Of a DNA stretch of 64,000 nt, positions 36,108 to 44,652 are shown in pieces. The notes under the pieces are model-generated. The model was not told where the DNA came from. It worked only from the letters and a program-made list of their open reading frames with translations, and searched no databases. The stretch comes from Cytobacillus gottheilii (GTDB taxonomy: Bacteria; Bacillota; Bacilli; Bacillales; Cytobacillaceae): the NCBI RefSeq assembly GCF_001636345.1, contig NZ_KV440945.1, positions 553,340 through 617,339 of the forward strand, written 5' to 3'. The stretch's first letter is position 1; every line of letters begins with the position of its first letter. Position numbers and translations under genes: made by a program.

Positions 36108-37418
36108 ATGAAAAGGACACAAACAGAACACCTATTTACGCGGGAGGTTATATCAATGTTAATGGAACGAATCATGTCACGGGAAAACCTACTTAATGCG
36201 ATTAAAAGAGTAGAAAAGAATAAGGGAAAACATGGAGTGGACGAAATGCCCGTCACTGCTCTTCGTGGACATATTATGCTCAACTGGAGCGAACTGCGAA
36301 AATCCCTCTTCGAGGGAACCTATATCCCATCCCCCGTCCGTCGAGTCGAAATCCCGAAACCAGACGGCAAAGGGAAGAGGAAACTGGGAATCCCAACCGT
36401 GACAGACCGTTTCATTCAACAAGCAATCACCCAAGTGCTTACCAGAATGTATGACCCTAGTTTCTCTGAATGTAGCTTCGGCTTTCGCCCTAACAGGCGA
36501 GCGCACCAGGCTGTTAAATTAGCCCAAAGCTATATAGAAGAGGGTTATCGATGGGTAGTCGACATTGACCTTGAAAAGTTCTTTGACAAGGTTAACCACG
36601 ATAGATTAATGAGTAAATTAGCCATGAGGATAAAGGATAGTACTCTCCTCAAACTAATAAGACGGTTCTTAACCTCTGGTGTTATGGAAGGCGGACTTGT
36701 CAGTCCTAACCTTGAGGGGACACCGCAAGGTGGACCTTTAAGCCCTTTACTTTCGAATATTGTGTTGGATGAACTGGATAAAGAACTGGAGCGCAGAGGA
36801 CATCGCTTTGTCCGCTACGCCGATGATTGTAATATCTATGTGAAATCTAAAAGAGCTGGAGAAAGAGTTATGAAGGCAATGACCCATTTTATCGAGAGGA
36901 ATCTTAAACTGAAGGTTAACAAGGATAAAAGTGCTGTAGACCGCCCTTGGAAAAGGAAATTTCTTGGGTTCAGTTTTACAAGTAATCTAAAACCGAAGGT
37001 GAGAATATCTCCCCAATCAGTTAAACGGTTTAAAGATAAAATAAGAAAGCTTACAAGCAGACGAAGGTCAATTGCCATGGAAGATAGGATTCATAACCTT
37101 AACCAATATCTAGTGGGATGGGTTAATTATTATCATTTAGCAGATACCCGTTCAGTAATCGCAAAACTCGAAGGATGGCTTAATCGAAGGTTAAGAATGA
37201 TTCGATGGAAGGAATGGAAACTTCCCCAAACGAAGGTCAAGAAACTTATTAAACTAGGTGTTTCGAAAGGGAAAGCATATGAATGGGGAAATACAAGAAA
37301 GGCTTATTGGAGGATATCCAAAAGTCCAATTCTTCATAAAACATTAGGGAAAGCCTACTGGCTTTCCCTTGGGTTAAAAAGTATTTCTGCTAGATATGAC
37401 TTACTGCGTTCGACTTAA
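36108..37418 (+). CDS. ltrA: Group II intron reverse transcriptase/maturase
   Basis: The 436-residue protein has all RT blocks: GIPTVTDRFIQQA, SFGFRPNRRAHQAV, WVVDIDLEKFFDKVNHD, EGTPQGGPLSPLLSNIVLDELD, and the catalytic RYADDCNIYV, followed by domain X/maturase (NLNQYLVGWVNYYH). There is no C-terminal HNH endonuclease, so mobility would rely on nicked or single-stranded targets. A better start may be the ATG at 36156 (MLMERIMSRENLL). This intron is of a different type from the split intron above, so whether its maturase helps that intron is open. Confidence 0.93.
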   Translation: MKRTQTEHLFTREVISMLMERIMSRENLLNAIKRVEKNKGKHGVDEMPVTALRGHIMLNWSELRKSLFEGTYIPSPVRRVEIPKPDGKGKRKLGIPTVTDRFIQQAITQVLTRMYDPSFSECSFGFRPNRRAHQAVKLAQSYIEEGYRWVVDIDLEKFFDKVNHDRLMSKLAMRIKDSTLLKLIRRFLTSGVMEGGLVSPNLEGTPQGGPLSPLLSNIVLDELDKELERRGHRFVRYADDCNIYVKSKRAGERVMKAMTHFIERNLKLKVNKDKSAVDRPWKRKFLGFSFTSNLKPKVRISPQSVKRFKDKIRKLTSRRRSIAMEDRIHNLNQYLVGWVNYYHLADTRSVIAKLEGWLNRRLRMIRWKEWKLPQTKVKKLIKLGVSKGKAYEWGNTRKAYWRISKSPILHKTLGKAYWLSLGLKSISARYDLLRST

Positions 37419-37420
37419 TC

Positions 37421-37450
37421 GGAACCGCCGTATACGGAACCGCCGTATAC
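37421..37450 (+). repeat. 15-bp tandem duplication at domain V
   Basis: GGAACCGCCGTATAC occurs twice in direct succession, immediately before the GGAACCGTACGTACGGTGGT arm of domain V. Confidence 0.85.
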
Positions 37451-37579
37451 GGAACCGTACGTACGGTGGTGTGAGAGGGATAAATGGAGGTTAATCGCCT
37501 CCCCCTATCTCAATTAATAAGACCATTGTTGTTGTAACTTAATCCCAATTTGTACGTCTTTATTTATGAGGTGATCATT

Positions 37580-38206
37580 TTGAAAAAAATTACTTTTGTA
37601 TCGTTCATGTTGACAGTTCTTTTGATTGCAGGTTGTGGCAATACAGACAAAAAGAACTCCAAATCAGACGGTTACGATGTTGAAAAAAGTCATTCAAAGT
37701 TAAATGAATACGAGGTTGTAAATACGGAAAGTGAAGTAAAAGAGGGCGACTTTATCTACCGACTTGTTACGGAAAAATCAGAGTACACAACAGATGAACC
37801 GGTAAACATCTATGCTGAACTCGAGTATGTAGGGGATCAGGAAGAAGTAATGATTTACCATGCAATGACGCCATTTTATTTCCCTATGACTGAAAAAATA
37901 AGAAATTATGAAATTGATTACCCCATGCCAGAACCATTAGGGGGGACAACGCTTAAAAAAGGGGAACCTATTCGGCAAGATTATACGAGAACTGGAAGTT
38001 ACTCACCGGATAAGCAAGATGACTATACGGAATTTATGAAGAGCTTCATTAAAGATGGATTTCTTGAGGGGTATTATGTCCTAAACGGATCTGCTGGTTT
38101 CTATACCGGTGACCCGGAAGGTGATGAAGGAGATAGAAAGAACTACAAGATGGAAGGGAAGATTGACTTCAAAGTCTTTGAAGAGTCCGACGGGGCGTCA
38201 CAGTGA
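37580..38206 (+). CDS. Lipoprotein, unknown
   Basis: The 208-residue product starts at a TTG after GAGGTGATC, with lipobox LLIAGC (MKKITFVSFMLTVLLIAGCG). The mature region has an Ig-like beta pattern (YRLVTEKSEYTTDEPVNIYAELEY), common in Bacillus lipoproteins that resemble intracellular proteinase inhibitor (BsuPI-like) domains. It lies after the group II intron and reads into a GC-rich palindrome. Function unknown. Confidence 0.7.
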   Translation: MKKITFVSFMLTVLLIAGCGNTDKKNSKSDGYDVEKSHSKLNEYEVVNTESEVKEGDFIYRLVTEKSEYTTDEPVNIYAELEYVGDQEEVMIYHAMTPFYFPMTEKIRNYEIDYPMPEPLGGTTLKKGEPIRQDYTRTGSYSPDKQDDYTEFMKSFIKDGFLEGYYVLNGSAGFYTGDPEGDEGDRKNYKMEGKIDFKVFEESDGASQ

Positions 38207-38212
38207 CGCCCC
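38192..38212. repeat. Perfect 21-base palindrome
   Basis: GGGGCGTCAC-A-GTGACGCCCC, centred on the stop codon of the lipoprotein gene. Related GGGGCGTCAC sequences occur at about 41365 and 42044. Confidence 0.7.
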
Positions 38213-38248
38213 GAAACACCCCGAAAATCATCGGAATTTGTCGAACTA

Positions 38249-38282
38249 AAAAGGAGTTGGTGCACAACCAACTCCTTTATTT
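38249..38282 (+). terminator. Terminator after lipoprotein gene
   Basis: AAAGGAGTTGGTG and CAACCAACTCCTTT form a stem followed by ATTT. Confidence 0.85.
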
Positions 38283-38429
38283 CCTTTGAGTCTTTGAAAT
38301 CCAATAAACAAGCGGTATAAAAACAATAAGGAACAAAGCAAATACGATTAAGAATGTTTCCAGTCCATAAAAATATAATATAAATCCTAATCCAATAATA
38401 ATCGTTAAAAGATAAAGAAACTTCGCCAT
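38277..38429 (-). CDS. Small two-helix membrane protein
   Basis: The 50-residue frame encodes MAKFLYLLTIIIGLGFILYF followed by a short turn and a second hydrophobic helix (FLIVFALFLIVFIPLVYWI), ending SKTQRK. GTGGTG precedes the ATG as a weak ribosome site. Its stop overlaps the terminator of the convergent lipoprotein gene. Such hydrophobic miniproteins are common in Bacillus. No function is assigned. Confidence 0.5.
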   Translation of the reverse strand: MAKFLYLLTIIIGLGFILYFYGLETFLIVFALFLIVFIPLVYWISKTQRK

Positions 38430-38528
38430 ATATTCACCACTTTCTAAGAGTCCAATAGGGGATTAAAGTAAGGGGTTGGTGAACCTGACCCTTTAATATC
38501 CATCGGGATCACACCATGGATGAGAGAC

Positions 38529-38589
38529 TGGGTCAGGGAACCTGTCCCTCAAAACCCAAAGTGGGCCAAGGAACCTGTCCCCCAACCCA
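38529..38589. repeat. REP-like elements, two tandem copies
   Basis: GGGTCAGGGAACCTGTCCC and GGGCCAAGGAACCTGTCCCC lie 30 bp apart. Confidence 0.75.
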
Positions 38590-38620
38590 CCCAAAAGCAC
38601 AACCCACTCATTATCCCACG

Positions 38621-38650
38621 AAAAAGAGAGACAGTAACCTGTCCCTCTTC
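38621..38650 (-). terminator. REP-derived terminator of the nucleotidase gene
   Basis: On the minus strand AAGAGGGACAGG and CTGTCTCTCTT flank TTA and are followed by TTTTCG. The stem is a diverged REP unit. Confidence 0.7.
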
Positions 38651-38655
38651 AACTC

Positions 38656-41184
38656 TTATAGATTTCCAAGTAATTCAGAAACAACTTTAGCGGCTTGGTC
38701 GCGTTTAGCTGTTTTTAGTGGTTCGAATGTGCCTGCGCTCGTACCGTTCATGATGCCTAGTGCAGCTGCTTTTTGTACTTCAGTATAAAGAGAAGCACTG
38801 ATTTTGTTGTTATCTTTGAATTTCAAAGTAGTTGTTGGCGCTTTTTTGTCTGTTTTGTACTCGTATGCGCGTACAGCGATTGCTGCCATTTGGTCACGTG
38901 TGATTTCTTTGTTTGGCTCGAATTTAGTTGAAGATGTACCGTAGATGATACCAGCTTCATATGCTGCTGCAATCTCGTTTTCTAGTGAACCTTTAGAATC
39001 TGTGAATGGCGCTTTTTTCGTGCTTTCCAGATCAAATGCACGTGCGATGAATGCAGTGAATTGACCGCGTGTTACGTTTGCAGAAGGTGAGAAAGTTGTT
39101 TCAGTTGTACCGTTGATCACACCTTTTCCTGCTAGTTCTGCAATATAATCGTATGCCCAGAAGCCAGCAGGAACATCTGTAAATGTTTTGCCGCCTTCGC
39201 CATACCCTTCGCTGCTAAGAACTGTTTCGAATAAAGCAAAGCCTGAATCTTGTGTTTCAACATAAGAAATTGGAGATCCGCTTGCGATATAGTCTCTAGC
39301 TTTTGGAGAAGATTCGAATGAAACTTTTGTATCCTTCGCTACAGGAGCGAATGTCCAGTTGCCGTCTGCAGCTGGGTTAATTGTTTTTGTTTCAGTAATA
39401 TAGTTGATGATGATCTGGCGATTTTCATCTGGAGATGCTAGAATCGTATTTTTGCTGTCAGCGTTCATAATGCTGTTTGTAGAAGCACGGTAGTTGTTTG
39501 TCGCAACGATGAACTCCATGTCAGTTGTTACAGCTTCGCCATTGAATTCTAGGTTTTTAATACGGTTTGCATTTTCGTTAAGAACTTTTTGACCGTTATC
39601 GTATTTTGCTGGCTCTGTTACATCAATTTCATAAGTAACGCCGTCAATAACATCAAAATTGTAAGAACGGAAATCAGCGTTTACTAAAGATTGAACGTCT
39701 GATTTGTTCGGATCGATCTGGTTGAATTGGCCAGCAGACCACTCTAACCATTCTTTTAATTCAGAACCGTTGATTTTTACAGCATACAATGTGTTTGGAT
39801 ATAAGTATAAATCTGCTACGTTTTTAATCGCGATTTCACCTTCTGGAAGGTCAGTGAAATACTCAACGCCGTTGCGTCCGCCTGCTTTAAATGGTGCAGC
39901 AGCTGAAAGAACAGGAATATCCTTGTATTCAGGATTTTGCTTTGCCCAGTTTTCTACATACCATTTTTGAGCGTTTGAAACGATTTGTACAGATGGATCA
40001 TCTTGTACTAATGAGAAGTAGCTGTTGATTGGAGCTGTTGTTGTTCCAACCGCTTCGCGAATATAGTTTAAAGTTGTTTCGTGTTCAGTCTTTAATAATT
40101 CGTTTACAGAATCATCGTTTTGAACACCCTCGATTGACTTCAATGTTGCAGTAGAAGCTTCCTCTTGAACAACCCAATCATTGTTTTCTTGCTTCAATTC
40201 TAAATCGATAACCCCTAGGTGGTCACCAAAAGAACCTGGCATTGTAACAGGAACACCGTTGATTGTTCCTGTTGCATTGTCAATACCGTGGCCATCTGGA
40301 TAATCTGCAGATGCCGGATCAGCAGCAGGGAACGTACCGTGCTCATGTCCTGTTAAAACAGCATCAATACCTTCAACTTGTGTTAAGTGGTAAGAAGCGT
40401 TTTCTGCAAACTCCTGATACGGAGCAGGTGCGCCATTTTCGAATTCGCCAAGACCTGCGTGTGAAAGAACGACAACAACGTCAGCGCCTTTTTCTTTCAT
40501 TTCAGGAACAAACTTTTCTGCTTCTTTCACGATATCATTTGCAATTACTTTTCCTTCTAAGTGTGCTTTATCCCAGCTCATGATCTTAGGAGCTACAAAT
40601 CCAACCACACCAACTTGGATCGTTTGATCTTGACCATTAGAATCTTTCACTGTTTTATCCATAATTGTGTACGGAGTAAAATAGTTTTCATCTTGCTGAT
40701 CATGTTTATAAATATTAGCACTCAATACAGCGAAATCCGCATCATTGATTGCTTCATTCAAGAAATCCAATCCATAGTTGAACTCGTGATTTCCTAGAGT
40801 CATAGCATCATAATCTAATTCGTTTAGAACCTTGATTGCAGGGTGAACCTCGCCAGGCTGTAAGTCCTTGCCTGTTGCAAAGTAGTCACCAAACGGATTT
40901 CCTTGAAGAAGATCTCCATTGTCTAAAAGAATAGAGTTTGGTTCTTCCTCACGTGCTTGCTTAATTAATGCTGCTGTCTTTGACAAACCAAGCGACTCAC
41001 TTGGCTGATCTACGAAATAATCGTAGTTTAAGAGGTTCATATGGATATCAGACGTTTCAAGAATTCTGAGATCAATCGTGGCCTCCTCCGCAGCTTGTAC
41101 TTCTGGTGTTGACGCAAATGCAGGCAAAAAGAAGCCAGCAGCTACCGTCGCACTGACTAAAGACTTTAGAACGAATGGTTTCAT
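38656..41184 (-). CDS. SLH-anchored 2',3'-cyclic phosphodiesterase/3'-nucleotidase
   Basis: The 842-residue protein has a signal peptide (cleavage after VQA near residue 32), a metallophosphatase domain (~38-300: ILETSDIHMNLLNYDY, LLDNGDLLQGNPFG, LGNHEFNYG, LSHAGLG, LTGHEHG), a 5_nucleotid_C domain (~355-560), and three C-terminal SLH domains (~655-842). The pattern is that of the CpdB/YfkN family, which turns 2',3'-cyclic nucleotides and 3'-nucleotides into nucleosides and phosphate. Unlike module C it carries its anchor in its own gene. It has a good ribosome site (AGGAGGATCTAG). Confidence 0.92.
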   Translation of the reverse strand: MKPFVLKSLVSATVAAGFFLPAFASTPEVQAAEEATIDLRILETSDIHMNLLNYDYFVDQPSESLGLSKTAALIKQAREEEPNSILLDNGDLLQGNPFGDYFATGKDLQPGEVHPAIKVLNELDYDAMTLGNHEFNYGLDFLNEAINDADFAVLSANIYKHDQQDENYFTPYTIMDKTVKDSNGQDQTIQVGVVGFVAPKIMSWDKAHLEGKVIANDIVKEAEKFVPEMKEKGADVVVVLSHAGLGEFENGAPAPYQEFAENASYHLTQVEGIDAVLTGHEHGTFPAADPASADYPDGHGIDNATGTINGVPVTMPGSFGDHLGVIDLELKQENNDWVVQEEASTATLKSIEGVQNDDSVNELLKTEHETTLNYIREAVGTTTAPINSYFSLVQDDPSVQIVSNAQKWYVENWAKQNPEYKDIPVLSAAAPFKAGGRNGVEYFTDLPEGEIAIKNVADLYLYPNTLYAVKINGSELKEWLEWSAGQFNQIDPNKSDVQSLVNADFRSYNFDVIDGVTYEIDVTEPAKYDNGQKVLNENANRIKNLEFNGEAVTTDMEFIVATNNYRASTNSIMNADSKNTILASPDENRQIIINYITETKTINPAADGNWTFAPVAKDTKVSFESSPKARDYIASGSPISYVETQDSGFALFETVLSSEGYGEGGKTFTDVPAGFWAYDYIAELAGKGVINGTTETTFSPSANVTRGQFTAFIARAFDLESTKKAPFTDSKGSLENEIAAAYEAGIIYGTSSTKFEPNKEITRDQMAAIAVRAYEYKTDKKAPTTTLKFKDNNKISASLYTEVQKAAALGIMNGTSAGTFEPLKTAKRDQAAKVVSELLGNL

Positions 41185-41321
41185 TCTAGATCCTCCTAAT
41201 ATGGTATAGGTTTTAAAACAATACTAGTTTACCAACTTATTTCGACAGAAACAACAGAACAATGTAAATTTAGAGTTAATAAGGAAGATTCTGATACTTT
41301 TGGTATGGGTGGGACAGAGGT

Positions 41322-41349
41322 GGGTCATGGGGACAGGTTCCTTGATCCA
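41322..41349. repeat. REP-like element
   Basis: GGGTCATGGGGACAGGTTCC followed by TTGATCCA. Confidence 0.75.
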
Positions 41350-41410
41350 GAATCGACAAAAATCGGGGCGTCACTGTGACAGCCTCCCAACGCCCCTCAT
41401 CTATTAAGCA

Positions 41411-41441
41411 AAAGAAAAACCCCACCAAAAAGGTGAGGTTG
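41411..41441 (-). terminator. Terminator after exon module G
   Basis: On the minus strand AACCTCACC and GGTGGGGTT are followed by TTTTCTTTT. Confidence 0.88.
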
Positions 41442-41451
41442 AACTTCATTT

Positions 41452-41832
41452 CTACTTTTTTATAGTGAAATTAAATGTTACATCGCTATAACCATCTGCT
41501 TTAACAATAAATTCCACAGGTGTAATATCTCCCTTAATCACATCTTTACCGGCTTGGAATAAATAGAAGGCAATGATATTGTCGGCATCAATACTAGTTT
41601 CCTCTGTATCTTTAGGAAGTGGAAAGATGAGATAATCTGGTTTTTCAGCTCCAACTTCATTAAATTTTATATCGTTTAAGTCTTTAGCGTGAATTCCTGC
41701 AAGTGGAATGCCATTTGCTGTCACGTGTGTAATTGATTTAATCCAATCTTCTCCCCCGTCAAAAGCATAAGCAGGAAGATCCATTGACAAATCAGTCAAA
41801 GTTTTAAAATTTGGTGCTATTTTCAATTCGCT
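41452..41832 (-). CDS. Exon module G: DUF1533-like surface domain, headless
   Basis: This is 126 residues from the AGC at 41830-41832 (SELKIAPNFKTLTDLSMDLP). The pattern (DWIKSITHVTANGIPLAG ... FLFQAGKDVIKGDIT ... IVKADGYSDVTFNF) resembles the DUF1533/hemoblobin-interacting domain that occurs as C-terminal repeats in Gram-positive surface proteins. It has no ribosome site or signal peptide and sits directly after an intron 3' half, with its own terminator. Confidence 0.75.
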   Translation of the reverse strand, partial: SELKIAPNFKTLTDLSMDLPAYAFDGGEDWIKSITHVTANGIPLAGIHAKDLNDIKFNEVGAEKPDYLIFPLPKDTEETSIDADNIIAFYLFQAGKDVIKGDITPVEFIVKADGYSDVTFNFTIKK

Positions 41833-41944
41833 ATTCTCGTCTTATTCTTATAACAATCAAGTTTTATAACGAGCCTTCACCGTACAGGCAGCTTTCACTG
41901 CATACGGCGATCCGTCAAAACTAGTTCTTTCTTCTTATATCCCC
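41833..41944 (-). ncRNA. Group II intron 3' half G (domains V-VI)
   Basis: It starts GGGGATATAAG (one mismatch to the pairing site). Domain V is CGCCGTATGCAGT, GAAA, GCTGCCTGTACGGTG. Domain VI ends CGAGAAT before AGC. Confidence 0.86.
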
Positions 41945-41950
41945 GAAATG

Positions 41951-41956
41951 ATTATA
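41951..41956 (-). promoter_or_regulatory. -10 box for 3' half G
   Basis: Minus-strand TATAAT lies six bases before GGGG. Confidence 0.68.
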
Positions 41957-41990
41957 GTTTATAAAGGTTGGGTTGGGAAGTGGGAAATGG

Positions 41991-42019
41991 TGGGTTATGG
42001 GGACAGGTTCCTCAACCCG
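41991..42019. repeat. REP-like element
   Basis: GGGTTATGGGGACAGGTTCC followed by TCAACCC. Confidence 0.75.
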
Positions 42020-42063
42020 CATTCGACAAAATCAGAGTTTTTTCGGGGCGTCACAGTGACGGC

Positions 42064-42172
42064 CAAAAACCGCCCAAAAACCGCCCAAAAACCGCCCAAA
42101 AACCGCCCAAAAACCGCCCAAAAACCGCCCAAAAACCGCCCAAAAACCGCCCAAAAACCGCCTAAACGCCCA
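42064..42172 (+). repeat. 11-bp tandem repeat, about ten copies
   Basis: The unit CCGCCCAAAAA is repeated almost without change. It is translatable on the plus strand only as an artefact-like PKNRPKTAQKP pattern without a ribosome site. It separates module G from comM. Confidence 0.9.
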
Positions 42173-42281
42173 AGACACCCAATCGACGCCTAAACCGCCC
42201 GCCCAATCGCCCCAAAAAGCAGGAACACCAAATCCTCCTGTCGAACACTAAAAGAATACAATTAAAAGGAGGGCAATCCCT

Positions 42282-43794
42282 TTGACCACTAAAATTTCAA
42301 GTGTAGGTTTACGCGGATTAGAAGGGTATCACGTGCAAGTTGAGGTCCAAATGTCTCCAGGTATAGGCAATATGATCATAGTGGGTCTTCCTGATGCATC
42401 CGTTAAAGAATCAAAAGAGCGCGTTCTTTCCGCAATTCGATCTCTCGGCATGACGGAAATACAGCGTAGAATTATCATTAATCTATCTCCACCAGTACAA
42501 AAAAAAGAATGGTCCATTCTTAGATTTAGCAATGGCAATAGGAATTTTAAAGGAAGCAAATCTACTTAAAGCGGAAATCCCCCCTGATGCAGTATTTATA
42601 GGAGCAATCTCGCTGGACGGTTCAATTGAGAAAGTCGACGGAATGCTTCCAGCAGTCATCGCAGCAAAAGAACTAGGTTTTAAAAGAATCTTTCTCCCGA
42701 ATGATCCCCTAATCCCTATAAATATGCTGGAAGAAATTGAATGTACCATTGTTCAAAACCTGCAAGATGTTATTCAGTACCTCCACGGTCATCCGATTCA
42801 AGCAATGATCCATCCACAAACACCTCTACCATTAACAAACATTCCTTATCACAAAAATTCCGCTGAAATAATCGGACATGAGCAGGCAAAGGAGGCATTA
42901 GTTATTGCCGCTGCCGGCGGTCATAATGTTCTCATGAGCGGACCTCCAGGCTGCGGAAAAAGCCTTTTGGCGGAAGCTTTTCCATCCATACTTCCACCAT
43001 TAACTAACCAGCAACAACTTGAAGTACTTAGTTTATACCAGCTTGCTAATGAAAAGCTTCCTCACTCGCAAAATGCTCCATATAGACATCGGCACCATTC
43101 AGCCTCATCCATTTCCATAATTGGAGGAGGTACATATCCAAAACCAGGAGAAATTTCATTAGCACACCACGGCGTTCTTTTCCTTGACGAAATGGCGGAA
43201 TTTACAAAGAAAACGTTAGATATGCTGAGACAGCCGCTTGAAAGTGGAAAAGTGACCATCAGCCGTGTCTATTCAACTGTAACTTACCCAGCTTCGTTTA
43301 TTCTTATAGGGGCAATGAACCCATGCCCTTGTGGCTTTCTTGGATCCAATACCCATTACTGTACATGTGGCATAAAACAAATACAGTCATACCGCAATCG
43401 AGTATCAGGTCCCATCTTTGATCGAATGGATATATTACTATCCCTAACAAGTGTTAACCTCGATCAGCCAAACTCTGTAAGTACTTCTTCCTCCGACATG
43501 CAGAAGAGGGTTAAACGTGCTATAGAACTGCAATACGAACGCTATCAACAACCCATCAATAATGCCAATGTTTCTTATGAAAAATTAAAAGAGTCAAGCC
43601 CGCTCACAGAACAGCAGCAAAAAATAATCACAAAATTAGCCTACACACACAGTTGGAGCAATCGGGTACAAATCAAAATCATCCGTCTCGCAAGGACCAT
43701 TTCCGATCTGCAAGGAGAGCGGCGCATCACAGACGAATCCATCCTGCTAGCACAGCAGTTGAGGGAAAACTTCAACTCCACCTCAATTAAATAG
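42282..43794 (+). pseudogene. comM: ComM/YifB Mg-chelatase-like AAA+ protein, frameshifted
   Basis: Two overlapping frames make one ~503-residue ComM. The first (from a TTG after AAAAGGAGGG) gives VGLRGLEGYHVQVEV...INLSPPVQKK. The second continues NGPFLDLAMAIGILKEA and contains Walker A (MSGPPGCGKSLLAEAFPS), Walker B (VLFLDEMAEF) and the C4 zinc-like NPCPCGFLG...CTCG. The break is a run of eight A at 42499-42506, one base too long. ComM-type helicases aid branch migration in natural transformation. It may be a real pseudogene, a phase-variable slip, or a sequencing error. Confidence 0.88.
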
Positions 43795-43805
43795 GAGGAC
43801 CCCCC

Positions 43806-44564
43806 ATGCCAAGACTCCCCCGCAAAAAAAGCAAAACCGGAATCTACCATATCATTATCCGTGGAGTAAACCGCCAGCTAATCTTTGAGGACAACGAAGA
43901 CAAAACAACCCTTCTGGGCATTCTCCTCCGATTCATCAAAGCAAACAAATTCGAGCTGTACTGCTACTGCCTAATGGACAATCACGTCCACCTATTAGTA
44001 AAAGAAAAAGACGATCCAGTATCTCAAATCGTAAAAAGGATTAGCGCCAGCTATGTCCATTGGTACAACAAAAAGTACGAACGCTGCGGACACCTATTCC
44101 AAGAACGATTCAAAAGCGAGCCCGTAGAAAATAGAGACTACTTCATGAGAGTGATTCGCTACATTCATCAAAATCCCTTAAAAGCAGGCTTGGCCCAGTC
44201 CGTTTTCGAATGCAAATGGACAAGCATCCACGAATACACCAAAAAAGAACAGCTTATTAATACTGCCCGCGTGTTTAACTTGTTTTCCAAAAAACGTACT
44301 GAAGCCATCTCACTATTCAAGGAATACATGCAGCAGAGCAACGAGGACAACTGCCTCGACGACTATGCCAAAAAACTCATCCCCGACAGCGAGGTAATCA
44401 GCATCCTAAAAGAATGGGGCTGCCCAAACGCCGCCATCCTGCAGCGAATGGAAAAAGAAAATCGTAACAGCATCCTGGCTAAACTCAAAACCCTAGAAGG
44501 CGTCACAATCCAGCAAATATCAAGAGTCACCGGGATCTCGAAAAGTGTGATACAGCGAGCATAG
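43806..44564 (+). CDS. REP-associated tyrosine transposase (RAYT)
   Basis: The 252-residue Y1 (HUH) transposase has GIYHIIIRGVNRQLIF, the HUH motif in CLMDNHVHLLV, and the tyrosine helix FMRVIRYIHQNPLKAG. The C-terminal 60 residues look like a helix-turn-helix (VTIQQISRVTGISKSVIQRA), a fusion typical of Bacillus RAYTs. The stop is followed immediately by an inverted pair of REP units, and about a dozen REP copies lie within 16 kb. It binds and mobilises REP hairpins, though autonomous transposition is not expected. AGGAGG precedes the ATG. Confidence 0.92.
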   Translation: MPRLPRKKSKTGIYHIIIRGVNRQLIFEDNEDKTTLLGILLRFIKANKFELYCYCLMDNHVHLLVKEKDDPVSQIVKRISASYVHWYNKKYERCGHLFQERFKSEPVENRDYFMRVIRYIHQNPLKAGLAQSVFECKWTSIHEYTKKEQLINTARVFNLFSKKRTEAISLFKEYMQQSNEDNCLDDYAKKLIPDSEVISILKEWGCPNAAILQRMEKENRNSILAKLKTLEGVTIQQISRVTGISKSVIQRA

Positions 44565-44616
44565 GGACAGGTTCCTCGACCCACAATGGGTCAAGGAACC
44601 TGTCCCCATAAACCCA
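44563..44616. repeat. Inverted pair of REP units (REPIN) at the RAYT 3' end
   Basis: GGGACAGGTTCCTCGACCCA and TGGGTCAAGGAACCTGTCCC face each other with a two-base spacer, forming a ~25-bp stem that overlaps the RAYT stop. Confidence 0.88.
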
Positions 44617-44617
44617 C

Positions 44618-44645
44618 TTGCCCCCATCAAAAATATCTATATAAT
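44618..44645 (+). promoter_or_regulatory. Promoter for 3' half H
   Basis: TTGCCC (44618-44623), 16 bp, TATAAT (44640-44645), then GGGG seven bases further. Confidence 0.72.
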
Positions 44646-44652
44646 AAAACAA

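Larger units (their letters stand above)
35609..37508 (+). mobile_element. Complete group II intron with reverse transcriptase
   Basis: The left end is GTGTGCCCGGCATGGGTGCA, a canonical group II 5' end. About 500 bases of ribozyme domains precede the reverse transcriptase gene. Domain V is near 37436-37470 and domain VI (GGAGG TTAATCG CCTCC) near 37486-37503, ending CCCCTAT. It is inserted just after an intrinsic terminator, the habit of group IIC-like introns. A 15-bp unit (GGAACCGCCGTATAC) is duplicated at 37421-37450, which may impair domain V. Confidence 0.85.

Noticed and set aside
42064..42172. CRISPR array
   Set aside because: The repeats are contiguous 11-mers without spacers, and there are no cas genes.
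41948..42193. A Lys/Pro-rich protein (PKNRPKTAQKPP repeats) over the tandem repeat
   Set aside because: It is only a translation of the 11-bp tandem repeat and a REP element, with no ribosome site.
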